Counted from the first letter of the stretch, positions 34,533 through 43,684 are shown. The stretch is 64,000 bases of DNA from Halomonas dongshanensis (GCF_024790395.1 NZ_JAJISC010000007.1:166443-230442); one strand, 5' to 3'. Translations and numbers: made by a program. Notes: generated by a model not told the origin, from the sequence alone.

Positions 34533-35822
34533 TTAGAACGCTTTGGGGAACATCATCTGCGGCAGGAAGAGGAACACGCTAGGCAGCAGAATCAGCGCGA
34601 TGATCACGGCCAAAATCAAACCGATCAGCGGCAGCACCGCCATGAAGGCACGCGGCATCGACACCTCGCCAATTTGCGTGGCGATGAGCAGACAAATACC
34701 GTAAGGCGGCGTGATCAGCCCAAGCGTCAGCGAGAGGATGACTACCAGCCCCATGTGAATCTGGTTGATATCGGCCGCTAAGCACAGCCCCTGGATGATC
34801 GGCAGGAAGATGATCACCGCGGTAACCGGGCTCAAAACCGTTCCAATGACCAGCATGAAGCCCATCACCATCAGCATGATGCCGATCCGCGACTCGGTGA
34901 CCGAGAGAATGAAGTTGGCGACCTCCTGAGCGATGCCCAAATAAGAGATCAACCAGCCCATGATACCGGCCGAGGCCACGGCAAACATCGGCAGCGAAAA
35001 CGCCACGACCGAATCACTCAAAATGTTGGGGATACGGCGAAAGCGAATGGCGCGATAGAAGACGAAGGCAAGTAGCGCCCCGATCAGCACCGCCACGGCG
35101 GCGGCTTCTGTGGCGGTAAAGACGCCAAGGGTAATGCCACCGAGAATGATGATGGGAAGCAGCATCGGCGGCGCGGCCACCACGGCCGTTCGGCCCATCT
35201 GACCAAAGGAGAACTTCCCCGTGGCCTTGATGCCGTGGCGCTTGGCGACGTAGTAGACGTAGCCCATCTGCATGAGCCCGACGAGCACACCCGGCAGCAC
35301 GCCGCCCATGAAGAGCGCGCCAACGGAGACGTTACCGAAAGCGCCATAGATGACCATCAAAATCGACGGTGGAATGATACCGCCAAGCACCGAGGAAGCC
35401 GCCGTAAGCGCTACGGCGAAAGGGGCTGGGTAGCCCGACTTCTTCATCGCCGGAATCAGCACCGCCCCGACGCTTGCGGTATCCGCCGCCGCCGAGCCTG
35501 AAAGGCTTGCGAACATCATCGAGACCATAACGTTGATATGGCCAAGCCCGCCGCGAATGTGCCCCACCGTGCTATCGGCAAAGCGCAAGAGCCGGTCGGT
35601 GATGCCCCCATCGTTCATCAACCGTCCGAGCAGCAGGAAAAAAGGCACCGCCAATAGCGGAAAGGAGTTGATGCTGGCGAACATCTGATTGACTACCGAA
35701 GTCAGCGGCAGTCCCAGCTGCATGATGGTAATGATCGACGCCAGCCCGATGGCGAAGGCGATCGGTACGCTCATGGCGATGAGCAACAAGAAGCTTCCGA
35801 TCAGAGTAATCAAGGGGTTCAT
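34533..35822 (-). CDS. TRAP transporter large membrane subunit (DctM-type)
   Basis: 429 residues from the ATG at 35822 (ATGA overlap with dctQ). It has about 12 membrane segments and the landmarks PFFLLLGRLMNDGGITDRLL, SGSAAADTASVGAVLIPAM and GGIIPPSILMVIYG. It is the last gene of the eight-gene Lrp operon. Different enough from the 28.6-kb paralogue to suggest a different substrate. Confidence 0.9.
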   Translation of the reverse strand: MNPLITLIGSFLLLIAMSVPIAFAIGLASIITIMQLGLPLTSVVNQMFASINSFPLLAVPFFLLLGRLMNDGGITDRLLRFADSTVGHIRGGLGHINVMVSMMFASLSGSAAADTASVGAVLIPAMKKSGYPAPFAVALTAASSVLGGIIPPSILMVIYGAFGNVSVGALFMGGVLPGVLVGLMQMGYVYYVAKRHGIKATGKFSFGQMGRTAVVAAPPMLLPIIILGGITLGVFTATEAAAVAVLIGALLAFVFYRAIRFRRIPNILSDSVVAFSLPMFAVASAGIMGWLISYLGIAQEVANFILSVTESRIGIMLMVMGFMLVIGTVLSPVTAVIIFLPIIQGLCLAADINQIHMGLVVILSLTLGLITPPYGICLLIATQIGEVSMPRAFMAVLPLIGLILAVIIALILLPSVFLFLPQMMFPKAF

Positions 35823-36325
35823 GAATCGCTGGCCTCGTTCGTGCTCGCCGTGCGTTGACCACGCAGCAGTGACTTGATGTCGTCGCGGATGACTTCGATG
35901 GAGAATAGGAGCATCGCAACGCCTGCAACCGGCATGGCCGCAAAAACGTACGCCATGGGCGTGCCAAGCGCTACCGACCGCCGGTGCCAGCCCATGTCGA
36001 CCAGCACGTTGCCATGTACGATCAAAACGTAAATCACCGGCAAGCAGGCAATGCCACCAAACAGGCGCAGCGCCCGCTGAGTGACGGCGAAGCGCGAGGG
36101 GAAGACGTCGACGACGTAGTGCCGCCGCCGTCTTACCGCCACGGCAGCACCCAGGAACACCGCCCAAATGAAGCAGGCCATGGCAATCTCGTCGGTCCAG
36201 GAGACCGAGATCTTGAGGAAACTACGGGCCACCACCTGATAGAGCACCGTCAAAATGAAGACGGCGAAGAGGCTACCGGCGATGATCGTCAGTAGCCTTT
36301 CGAGCACATCGTTGAGCAATCGCAT
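35819..36325 (-). CDS. TRAP transporter small membrane subunit (DctQ-type)
   Basis: 168 residues, four membrane segments, with the family segment SVSWTDEIAMACFIWAVFLGAAVAVRRRRHYVVD (about 40-73). AAAGGA precedes the ATG. A strong hairpin lies between it and the binding-protein gene. Confidence 0.87.
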   Translation of the reverse strand: MRLLNDVLERLLTIIAGSLFAVFILTVLYQVVARSFLKISVSWTDEIAMACFIWAVFLGAAVAVRRRRHYVVDVFPSRFAVTQRALRLFGGIACLPVIYVLIVHGNVLVDMGWHRRSVALGTPMAYVFAAMPVAGVAMLLFSIEVIRDDIKSLLRGQRTASTNEASDS

Positions 36326-36345
36326 GCGTTCGTCCTTTTACCCCA

Positions 36346-36365
36346 CGCCGCCCTGAGGGGCGGCG
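36346..36365 (-). promoter_or_regulatory. Intercistronic hairpin between dctP and dctQ
   Basis: CGCCGCCC, tetraloop TGAG, GGGCGGCG: an 8-bp all-GC stem in the 55-bp gap. As in the sbp-cysT gap, it would favour stable binding-protein mRNA over the membrane genes. Confidence 0.6.
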
Positions 36366-36380
36366 CGTAGCATCATCGGC

Positions 36381-37367
36381 TTAAAGGTCGCGAATCAGCT
36401 GGAGCAGATCGGTCAAACCGCGCTCCTCGGCGAACTCGTCGTGTAGCGGCAGAGCACGGTCGATGAAGGCCTGCTTATCGACCTCGCTTACGGTAACGCC
36501 CAGGTCTTCAAACTGCTGGATGAACTCGGCATCGTACTCTTCGCCCTTCTCGGTGCCGTACTCACCAGCGTGCTGCGCGGCCTGTAAGATGATTGCCTGA
36601 TCCTCTTCCGAGAAGCGGTTGAAGCGATTCTCGCTGATAGAGATATGGCTCATCATGATCTGGTGTTCGGTTTTGGCGTGATACGGCGCCACTTCGTAGA
36701 GACGGCTGGAGAAGTAGCCGCTGATGGTGCTTTCGAAAGCGCCGACGACACCGGTCTGCATGCCGGTGTAGATTTCGGTCCAGGGCAGCGAGGTCGTCAG
36801 TGCGCCATAGGCCTGCCACATATCCGCATCCAAACGCGAGCCGGTGACGCGCATCTTGACGCCCTCAAGATCGGAAGGCTCGGTGACCGGGCCTTCGTTG
36901 CTGCTCAGGTTGCGGGTACCGCCGCCGGTCAGGCTCAGAAGCTTGAGGCCCACACCGGCGTCGGTAACGGCATTGTCGAAGTAGTCGAATACCGGTGAAT
37001 CAGACGCTGTCGCCGCGCGAAACGCATCCATGTCTTCGAACAGGTAGTTCAAGCTGAATATCTCGAACGCCGGTACATAGGGAGAGGCGTTCATCACCCC
37101 ACCAATGATCATGTCGGTGGTACCGATGCGGATCTCATCGATCATGGTTTGGTCATTGCCGAGTTGGCCGCCCGGAAAGATCTGCACGGTAATGCGGTTA
37201 TCGGTAGCCTCTTCGACCTCGGCCTTGAAGGCCTCGGCGGCATCGACCCAGGGGTGCGGCGCACTGACCACGGTACCCAGGCGGAGGGTTTCGGCAAGCG
37301 CAGGTGTTGCACTAGTAAGCGCTGCTGCGCCAAGAAGAGCCAATCCAGTGAGGGAGCGTTTCGTCAT
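36381..37367 (-). CDS. TRAP transporter periplasmic substrate-binding protein (DctP-type)
   Basis: 328 residues with a signal peptide ending near ALAETL (about 25). DctP pattern: GGQLGNDQTMIDEIRIGTTDMIIGG (about 67-91) and DLEGVKMRVTGSRLDADMWQAYGALTTSLPWTEIYTGMQTGVVGAFE (about 168-214), including the carboxylate-binding Arg. AAAGGA precedes the ATG. It follows the two AhpD-fold genes in the Lrp operon and presumably imports the substrate of the enzymes encoded upstream. Confidence 0.9.
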   Translation of the reverse strand: MTKRSLTGLALLGAAALTSATPALAETLRLGTVVSAPHPWVDAAEAFKAEVEEATDNRITVQIFPGGQLGNDQTMIDEIRIGTTDMIIGGVMNASPYVPAFEIFSLNYLFEDMDAFRAATASDSPVFDYFDNAVTDAGVGLKLLSLTGGGTRNLSSNEGPVTEPSDLEGVKMRVTGSRLDADMWQAYGALTTSLPWTEIYTGMQTGVVGAFESTISGYFSSRLYEVAPYHAKTEHQIMMSHISISENRFNRFSEEDQAIILQAAQHAGEYGTEKGEEYDAEFIQQFEDLGVTVSEVDKQAFIDRALPLHDEFAEERGLTDLLQLIRDL

Positions 37368-37438
37368 GGGGGAGTTCCTTTTTTTAGATCGTTTATAGGG
37401 ACACAGCGTTAAGGAGCAAGGGTAAACGTACGTTTCGC

Positions 37439-38017
37439 TCAGACGTTGGCAACCGGTTCGCCCAAGGTGTGCATTAGGCGATTGGCCCAGCCGAACAGGG
37501 TCGTTGAGAGGGTGAGATCGAGAATCTCCTGCTCATCGAGTCCCACGTCGCGTAGGCGCTGAATATCGTCCTGGCTGACGTTGGGTGGCGTTTCCGAGAG
37601 GCGCATGGCAAAACGCAAAATGGCCCGGGTACGCTCGTCGAGCTCGGCGTCCTTGCCGCGCAGGAAAATATCCTTCATGACGGCATCGTCGCCGACGATG
37701 TTGTTGTAACGGTGGGCATGCACCGCCGCGCAGTAGATGCAGCGGTTGACCACCGAGGCCGCCACGGCGCCGAGCTCGCGCTCCTCGCGCGAAAGCCCGC
37801 CCTTGTCGTACATGATGCCGTTGAACAGTGAGGTGCGAATGCGCAGCGACTCGGGGTCGTGGGCCAGCACCAGCACGTAATCGGAAATTTTGGTGTTCGA
37901 CGGCGTCTCTTTGAGCGCCTCGCGCTGAGCATCCGTGGCGTTGTCGAAATCGATCGGCGTGACGTAGGGGCGCCAAGTAGGAATACGCGTGGTGAACTTG
38001 TGAATGACCCGGCTCAT
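37439..38017 (-). CDS. AhpD-fold alkylhydroperoxidase-domain protein (Avi_7169-like)
   Basis: 192 residues with the AhpD/CMD catalytic motif: E81 followed by C93-x-x-C96 and H100 in NRCIYCAAVHAHRY. That makes it a likely thiol peroxidase or redox partner. Length and pairing with the next gene fit the TIGRFAM family I know as alkylhydroperoxidase domain protein, Avi_7169 family. Start overlaps the stop of the CMD gene (ATGA). The usual physiological role of this pair is not established. Confidence 0.8.
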   Translation of the reverse strand: MSRVIHKFTTRIPTWRPYVTPIDFDNATDAQREALKETPSNTKISDYVLVLAHDPESLRIRTSLFNGIMYDKGGLSREERELGAVAASVVNRCIYCAAVHAHRYNNIVGDDAVMKDIFLRGKDAELDERTRAILRFAMRLSETPPNVSQDDIQRLRDVGLDEQEILDLTLSTTLFGWANRLMHTLGEPVANV

Positions 38018-38505
38018 TTTGCTTCTCCCATGACGCTCAACACGGCAGTCACGCGCAGCTGATAGTTGGTGAAAGCCACAAGTCCCGCCAAACGCACGAT
38101 ATCCGCCTCTTCGACCTCAGCTTGACGCAGAGCACCGATGTCGGCCTTGGTGGCCTCTTTTGGCGAGCGCGTGACGAGATCGACGTAGGCCACTATGGCG
38201 GCCAAGCGCGGCTCGCTGGTTTCCGGTATTACCTCAGGATCGGCGAGTAGCGCGATGTGCTCATCGCCATAGCTCGAAAGCAACGTGGCGTAGTGTTTCT
38301 CTAGCCCCGCTTGATGGCAGATGCGCGCCATGCGGCAGGCCAGCGCCGCGCGCAGCGCCAGCGGTACGCCACCCGGATCACTCGGCGTTAGCGCCGCGTC
38401 GTGGGAATCCTGGGTCAACGCCATCAGTTTGCCGCGCATGGCCAGCGCATCCGCCAGCGGTCCGCTCTGGGGCACATGGGCTGCGGTTTCGATCACGTGG
38501 GTCAT
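38014..38505 (-). CDS. CMD-domain protein without CxxC (Avi_7170-like)
   Basis: 163 residues from the ATG at 38505, which overlaps the oxidoreductase stop. All-alpha AhpD/carboxymuconolactone-decarboxylase fold by pattern (LRAALACRMARICHQAG, about 51-67), but the two cysteines (57 and 63) are not in a CxxC motif, so peroxidase chemistry is unlikely. The pairing with a CxxC-bearing partner matches the CMD domain protein, Avi_7170 family. It may form a heteromer with that partner. Confidence 0.72.
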   Translation of the reverse strand: MTHVIETAAHVPQSGPLADALAMRGKLMALTQDSHDAALTPSDPGGVPLALRAALACRMARICHQAGLEKHYATLLSSYGDEHIALLADPEVIPETSEPRLAAIVAYVDLVTRSPKEATKADIGALRQAEVEEADIVRLAGLVAFTNYQLRVTAVLSVMGEAK

Positions 38506-39995
38506 CGGGGTGCCTTTTGTTGAAGTGTCTGATCGGGGCAGCTTGGCAACGGCGAGGCGGTCCACTCATCACCCTGAAGCTCAGGGGCGTCATAATCCTG
38601 AAGTGTCTGCCAGTGCGCGGCGATATCCTGCTGATAGAACTGGGCCGCAATCGCACCAGCCAGCCAGCTTGCGCCTTCGCTGATGCCGGGAATGTCACCG
38701 CTCACCTTACCCAGGCTGACCGATGCGCCGTAGTTGAAGCAGTGGATGTTGCCAAGCCAAGGGGCGGTGCCGGGCTCGCGCTCTTGAAAGGCGAAGTCGC
38801 GCCCCACGTAGGGAAACTTACCCAGCTCTTCGTGAGCGAGCTCCTCCGGTGGCTGATAGCAGTCGCGCCATAGAAGGATACGGTCGGCGTAACCGGCAAG
38901 CTCGGTGCGCGCCAGCGGGTCGATCTGAAAGCCGGTACCGAGGATCAGGAAATCGCCGCGCACCTCGCCCTGACGCGTGGTAACGACCACCTCACTCCCC
39001 TCCATGCGCACAGCCTCGATACCGCATTCGAAGTGGAAGTAGGCGTTTTCATGCTGGCTTACGCGCAGGGTGGAGCCCCGCGGTGGCGGCGTCTGGGTGA
39101 TGAAGGAGTAGTGCATCAGCCGCCACCGCCAGGCGTCCGGCAGGCTAGCGTAACCATGGGTGAAACCAAACGAGCCGATGCCCATCATCTTGTTGATGGT
39201 GGGCATTTGGGCACGGCGAATCAAAAAGCGCACGTTGCTCGCGCCGTGCTCCAGCGCCTCGGCGGCGTTGTCGATGGCGGAGGCACCCACGCCCACCACG
39301 AGGACGCGCTTGCCTTCGAGGGCGTTGAAGTCGATGTCATCGGCAGTATGCGCCCAGGCCGTACGCGGCAGCGCATCGACGAAGTCGGGGATTTTGGGCG
39401 CGCCGGTGCCCTCGCGCCCGGTGGCCATGACCAGTTTACGGGTCAGCACGCTCTGGCGCTCTGCCCCGGGGCCTGAAAGCTCGAGTTTGAGCAGCTCGCC
39501 CTCGGGCGTCACATGCTCGACGTTGACCTCGTTCTCCACCGGCAGCGCCAACACCTCACGGTACCAGCGCAGGTAGTCCATCCACATCGGACGTGGAATC
39601 TTATCCAGTGCCTCCCAGGCATCGACCCCGAACTGGGCCTCGTACCAGGCGCGAAAGGTGAGCGAAGCATGACCGTAGCTCGGCCCCGGCAGGGTCTTGG
39701 GCGAGCGCAGGGTTTCCATGCGCGCGTAGTTCACCCAGGGGCCTTCACGACCCGCCGGATTGCGATCGAAGATACGGATATTGCGAATACCGCCTGAGAG
39801 CAGCGCAAAGGCAGCCACCAACCCACACTGGCCGCCACCCACGATCACCACGTCGTGCACGTGCTGGCCGTCGTCGGCAGTGTGCGTCGGCACCCAGTTG
39901 TTGGGCGGCAGATTCAGGCAGGCAAGATCGAAGCGCACGCGCTCGTTAAGGGCCTCAAGCCCGGCTCCCGAAAGCGTGGGAGAAGATATCGTCAT
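38502..39995 (-). CDS. FAD-dependent NAD(P)H monooxygenase-like oxidoreductase
   Basis: 497 residues with two dinucleotide-binding loops: VVIVGGGQCGLVAA (about 49-62) for FAD and VLVVGVGASAIDNAAEA (about 227-243) for NAD(P)H. Between them lies an FMO-like region with ATGREGTGAPKIPDF. The layout resembles flavin-containing and N-hydroxylating monooxygenases. Its ends overlap both neighbours by 4 bp. Likely role: oxygenation of the imported compound, producing an intermediate for the class V PLP enzyme or the AhpD pair. Substrate unknown. Confidence 0.75.
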   Translation of the reverse strand: MTISSPTLSGAGLEALNERVRFDLACLNLPPNNWVPTHTADDGQHVHDVVIVGGGQCGLVAAFALLSGGIRNIRIFDRNPAGREGPWVNYARMETLRSPKTLPGPSYGHASLTFRAWYEAQFGVDAWEALDKIPRPMWMDYLRWYREVLALPVENEVNVEHVTPEGELLKLELSGPGAERQSVLTRKLVMATGREGTGAPKIPDFVDALPRTAWAHTADDIDFNALEGKRVLVVGVGASAIDNAAEALEHGASNVRFLIRRAQMPTINKMMGIGSFGFTHGYASLPDAWRWRLMHYSFITQTPPPRGSTLRVSQHENAYFHFECGIEAVRMEGSEVVVTTRQGEVRGDFLILGTGFQIDPLARTELAGYADRILLWRDCYQPPEELAHEELGKFPYVGRDFAFQEREPGTAPWLGNIHCFNYGASVSLGKVSGDIPGISEGASWLAGAIAAQFYQQDIAAHWQTLQDYDAPELQGDEWTASPLPSCPDQTLQQKAPR

Positions 39996-41635
39996 GGCGT
40001 CATCTCACGCTGGCTCTGCATGGCCTGCTCAGCTTCACTGGGCCACCAGAACCAACGAATCGGTGCATCGGAGCAAGTAATATCACCCGGCAGGTCGGCT
40101 CGTGTGGCCAACTCGACGAGTTCCCGCGCTTGGCTGAACGGGTCTTCGCTGCCAGGGGAAGCCATAGCGGCTGATGAAGGTGCCATCAAAAGCTCATCGA
40201 GCGTGGTGGCGTTAGCGCGCGCAGAAACGGCCTTAACTAAGGCATCATCGACCGACCAAACGCCCGAGGCCTCGTCCACCTTGTAGAGCTTCATCAATAC
40301 CGCCGCATGGCGTGCAATGAATTCTACTGCCGATATTACATAGTTAGCCGTCTCATTGCTAAAAAAGTAATGAAATCCAAGTCTTACCCAGCCAGGACGA
40401 TATAAGCTTCTGCCTTTTTGGACTAAAGACTCATGCTCCAAGGCAGTATTGTCGTCTATATCGAGCAAGGTGTGACCATAGGGGCCGGCACAAGAGCAGC
40501 CGCCACGAGCCTGAATGCCGAACATATCGTTAAGCATGGCAACGATAAGGTTATGGTGCACTTCGCGCTCGCCCGCGCGCACGTTGAAAGAGAAAATCGA
40601 CAACCGTGGAGCGTCGCGCGGCCCAAGCAGGGTTAGATTATCCAGGCGCGACCAGCGCTCGAGCGCCGTGGCGGCAAGCTCGATCTCGCGCGCTTCGATA
40701 TTCGCCTCACCGATGAGCGCTTTTACCTTGAAGGCCAGCCCCGCCCGGATATTGCCCAGAATATCCGGCGTACCGCCCTCCTCGCGGCGCTGCACATCAC
40801 TGACGTAGCGATGTCCATTCGCGGTCACATAGGAAACCGTGCCGCCTCCGGCAACGCCGGGTACGGTGTTTTGACACAGCGCGCGCCGTATCACCAAAAC
40901 GCCCGAGCTCCCCGGCCCACCCACGAACTTGTGCGGCGACACGAAAATGGCATCCAGATGATCCCCCTGCCCCGTGCCCGCCATATCGATGGCAACGTAC
41001 GGGCCGCTCGCCGCGTAATCGAACAGCGCGATACCGCCAAACTCGTGAACGAGACGCGCAATGGCGGCCACATCACTCTTGACGCCGGTGACGTTGGAGG
41101 CCGCCGAAAATGCCGCGATCACGCGTCGGTCACGGTGGCGTGCAAGAGCTTCTTCGAGCGCGCCGAGGTCGATCATACCGCGTTCATCGAGGGAAATACG
41201 CACGACATCGGCATGGCACTCGCGCCAAACCAGCTCGTTGGAGTGGTGCTCGTAGGGGCCAATTAGAATGATGGGCTTGTCGTCGTCCTGCACCGCCTCG
41301 TCACGGCGGCGCAGCCCGAGCATTTTCCAACAGCGGTCGATGGCGGCGGTGGCGCCCGCACCGGCGAAGATCACGGCGTAGTCGTCATTGGCGCCTACGG
41401 CCTTGGCGATCTGGCGGCGAGCATCTTCGCGCAGGCGCGTGGTGATACGCCCGGTGTAAGAGGTTTCGGTGTGTGTATTGGCATAAAAGGGCAAGACATC
41501 GCGGCGGATGGCGTCTTCGATCAAGCCAAGCGCGCGGCCCGAAGCGGTGTAGTCGGCATAGATAAGCGGCCGCGGGCCGAAAGGACCTTCGATGGGCTGG
41601 CCCTCGCCCATCACGTCGTCGGCGAGTCGCGCCAT
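39992..41635 (-). CDS. Class V aminotransferase-fold PLP enzyme (cysteine-desulfurase-like)
   Basis: 547 residues from the ATG at 41635, 5 bp after the Lrp stop; a longer start at 41707 would overlap the regulator by 68 bp. The fold-type I class V core is clear: IYADYTASGRAL, EHHSNELVWRE, DYAASGPY, and the Schiff-base lysine in FVSPHKFVGGPGSSG. RGGCSCAGPYGH resembles the desulfurase active-site loop with its cysteine. About 130 residues beyond the usual C-terminus are of unknown function. Likely a C-S lyase, desulfurase or related eliminase; the neighbours suggest breakdown of a sulfur- or nitrogen-containing organic acid. Confidence 0.75.
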   Translation of the reverse strand: MARLADDVMGEGQPIEGPFGPRPLIYADYTASGRALGLIEDAIRRDVLPFYANTHTETSYTGRITTRLREDARRQIAKAVGANDDYAVIFAGAGATAAIDRCWKMLGLRRRDEAVQDDDKPIILIGPYEHHSNELVWRECHADVVRISLDERGMIDLGALEEALARHRDRRVIAAFSAASNVTGVKSDVAAIARLVHEFGGIALFDYAASGPYVAIDMAGTGQGDHLDAIFVSPHKFVGGPGSSGVLVIRRALCQNTVPGVAGGGTVSYVTANGHRYVSDVQRREEGGTPDILGNIRAGLAFKVKALIGEANIEAREIELAATALERWSRLDNLTLLGPRDAPRLSIFSFNVRAGEREVHHNLIVAMLNDMFGIQARGGCSCAGPYGHTLLDIDDNTALEHESLVQKGRSLYRPGWVRLGFHYFFSNETANYVISAVEFIARHAAVLMKLYKVDEASGVWSVDDALVKAVSARANATTLDELLMAPSSAAMASPGSEDPFSQARELVELATRADLPGDITCSDAPIRWFWWPSEAEQAMQSQREMTP

Positions 41636-41639
41636 CCAG

Positions 41640-42104
41640 TCAGCGCTGGTCGAGGGGCAGTTCTGTGGTTTTCTTGACTTGTTCCATGGAGAAGCAGGAT
41701 GTGACATTGCTGAGCTCTATTCTCGCGATGAGTCTTTTATAGAAAGCGTCGTAGGCAGCGTTGTCGCGGGTGATGACCTTGAGCAAGTAATCGAACTCAC
41801 CGGCCAAGCGGTTCACTTCCATGATCTCGGGGAAGGACTGGACTACGTCCTGAAACGCGTCCAACCAGGCCTGACTATGCTTGTCGGTTTTGATCATCAC
41901 GAAGACGGTCAGGCCAAGATCGAGCTTGCCAGGGTTCAACACGGCAATGCGTTTCTCGATCACGCCCTCTTTCTCCAAGCGCTGAATACGGCGCCAGCAG
42001 GGGGTAACGGAAAGCCCGACCTTCTCGGCTAGCTGCGCAATAGATACGCTATCATCGCGCTGGAGCTGTTCAAGAATTTTTAAATCAAAGCGATCAACTA
42101 GCAA
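41640..42104 (-). CDS. Lrp/AsnC-family regulator
   Basis: 154 residues: helix-turn-helix DSVSIAQLAEKVGLSVTPCWRRIQRLEKEGVI (about 18-49), then the RAM ligand domain with FPEIMEVNRLAGEFDYLLKV. As the first gene of the minus-strand operon it probably regulates that operon in response to an amino-acid-like ligand. The start region overlaps an AT-rich dyad. Confidence 0.88.
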   Translation of the reverse strand: MLVDRFDLKILEQLQRDDSVSIAQLAEKVGLSVTPCWRRIQRLEKEGVIEKRIAVLNPGKLDLGLTVFVMIKTDKHSQAWLDAFQDVVQSFPEIMEVNRLAGEFDYLLKVITRDNAAYDAFYKRLIARIELSNVTSCFSMEQVKKTTELPLDQR

Positions 42105-42107
42105 AAT

Positions 42108-42126
42108 TTTTTCTCACATAGAAAAA
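42108..42126. promoter_or_regulatory. AT-rich dyad at the lrp-type gene start
   Basis: TTTTTCT-cacat-AGAAAAA immediately upstream of the ATG at 42104. AT-rich dyads of this kind suit Lrp-type autoregulation. Moderate to weak evidence. Confidence 0.35.
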
Positions 42127-42231
42127 ATGGGGATTTTTATTCTTAATACGATACCTTTTTTATCAGCATTCGGAATAATTTTTCAGCGTCTTTGAGCACT
42201 CTTCTGATTTCATCCTGCCACTAAACGCCAG

Positions 42232-42254
42232 AAGGGCCAGCAATGCTGACCCTT
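42232..42254 (-). terminator. Hairpin after the DUF3750 gene
   Basis: A 10-bp stem (AAGGGCCAGC / GCTGACCCTT, one G-U pair on the minus strand) with a 3-base loop, 33 bp past the stop of the minus-strand DUF3750 gene. The T-run is poor. Confidence 0.45.
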
Positions 42255-42286
42255 TATACTTGGTTACTCATTCATCTAACGTTGGC

Positions 42287-43060
42287 TTAGTCGCCTGAGC
42301 CATTCCCTAGAACAGCGGGCGCCATACCCAGGCGCCCGATGCCCGGTAGTTTGAGCGCCAGGCGTTTGAGGTCTACGCCAAGGCTCATGCCAAGCAGGTT
42401 GATTTCGATGCCCTCCTCCCAAGCCACCAGGATACCTAGCACCCCTTCAATGGAGAGCTGATAGCCACTGCCACTTGGCGTGGGCGCAATGACGCTACCG
42501 AAGAGATAGTCCTTCCCCACTGCGGTCACCGGCAGCGCCACGTCGAAGCCTTCGACCTCGCGCGCGACCCAGGCAACGAACGTATTGCTGTTGGGCCCCG
42601 GCCATACGCGGTAACGCTCGGCACTGGGGTAGCGCGCAACGGCCTCTTCGATCTGGGGAATCAGCGCCGCTGCGCGTTCGCCGCGATAATCGGCAAGCAG
42701 AATTGGCGCGCTGCCGAACCAGGCGCGGTCGGGCGTATCGTTGGCCAGCACCACGGTGGGCTGGCGCCAGCCCATGACTTGATAGAGCCGGTAGCTCGTA
42801 TCGCCTTCCGCCTTTATCGCAATCCACGGATGCACGCCAAACGCACCGCGCCAGTTATAGGCGGGCGCTGCGTAGACTTGAATGACGGCTTCTTGGGTAT
42901 CCGTGGCCAGTGGCGCAAGCCCTGCTGAGGTGCGATCCAGCGACGACCAGTGGGCATCGGTCACCACCGCGCCGCTCGTCAACAGCCACACCGGCCCAGC
43001 GAGCAGCAGGGCCAGCAGCAGAATAAGAAAGAGAAAACCGCGCAGGAGTGTCTTGATCAT
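42287..43060 (-). CDS. DUF3750 membrane-anchored protein
   Basis: 257 residues from the ATG at 43060, which overlaps the upstream stop (ATGA). One N-terminal membrane segment (about 4-26) is followed by a periplasmic domain. The segments WSSLDRTSAGLAPL, IQVYAAPAYNWRGAFGVHPWIAIK and EAVARYPSAERYRVWPGPNSNTFVAW match the DUF3750 pattern as I know it. Function unknown. Cotranscribed with a DUF488 gene. Confidence 0.78.
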   Translation of the reverse strand: MIKTLLRGFLFLILLLALLLAGPVWLLTSGAVVTDAHWSSLDRTSAGLAPLATDTQEAVIQVYAAPAYNWRGAFGVHPWIAIKAEGDTSYRLYQVMGWRQPTVVLANDTPDRAWFGSAPILLADYRGERAAALIPQIEEAVARYPSAERYRVWPGPNSNTFVAWVAREVEGFDVALPVTAVGKDYLFGSVIAPTPSGSGYQLSIEGVLGILVAWEEGIEINLLGMSLGVDLKRLALKLPGIGRLGMAPAVLGNGSGD

Positions 43061-43482
43061 TCGGCGGCGTGGCCATCCATCAAGCATGGCGATGAGGCGA
43101 GTTCCTGGTCGCTGCGGTCCTCTTCATCGAGCATCTGAAGTAGACGCTCGCGCAGCAGCGGCAGGTGAGAGTGTTCGAGCTGGCGCGTGGCGGTCAGTAG
43201 CGTCAGCGTGCCTTGGCGTGCGTGACGCAGTAGCGGCACTAGAAGCTCGGGCGCCTCTTTCAGCTCAAGCCGATAGCGCGTGTTGAAGGAGGCTTCGCTA
43301 ATCGCCTCGCTGTGATACGCTCGGCGCAATGCCGACGAGGGCGCCGCCTGACGATACCAATCGGTCAGCGCCAGCGCATCGCGCGGCTTGCCGCGTGGCC
43401 AAAGCCTATCCACCAGCACCCGAGCCCCATCACTCGACTCCGCTGCCGCGTACACGCGCTTGAGTTTGATCTCGTAACCCAT
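43057..43482 (-). CDS. DUF488-family protein
   Basis: 141 residues from the ATG at 43482 (AGGGAAG upstream); the longer open frame to 43644 runs towards the 4.5S RNA and is unlikely. VYAAAESSDGARVLVDRLWPRG (about 9-30) is the DUF488 hallmark, followed by WYRQAAPS and the TLLTATRQLEHSHLPLLRERL segment. Function unknown; a small cytosolic protein. It overlaps the DUF3750 gene by 4 bp. Confidence 0.85.
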   Translation of the reverse strand: MGYEIKLKRVYAAAESSDGARVLVDRLWPRGKPRDALALTDWYRQAAPSSALRRAYHSEAISEASFNTRYRLELKEAPELLVPLLRHARQGTLTLLTATRQLEHSHLPLLRERLLQMLDEEDRSDQELASSPCLMDGHAAE

Positions 43483-43684
43483 ACCACTTCCCTGCTTACA
43501 AACGGCTATATCCAGCGAGTGCAACGCTGCATTCGTCCAACGTTCAAGCGCTAGTGTGAAGCAAAAAAGGGGAGCAAGGCAAAGGAAAGTCAGTAGCGGG
43601 AGAAAGGCTTTTTCGCCCCAGGCAGAACCAACTGAGAACATCAAAGGGGGTAAAGGAGGATAAAAATGCTAGAGCAGAAATGGA

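Noticed and set aside
41636..41707. Longer N-terminus of the class V PLP enzyme
   Set aside because: It would overlap the Lrp-type gene by 68 bp and adds no recognisable fold; the ATG at 41635 lies 5 bp after the regulator stop.
43483..43644. Longer start for the DUF488 gene
   Set aside because: The extension runs towards the 4.5S RNA, has no family match, and the ATG at 43482 has a ribosome-binding site directly before the conserved domain.
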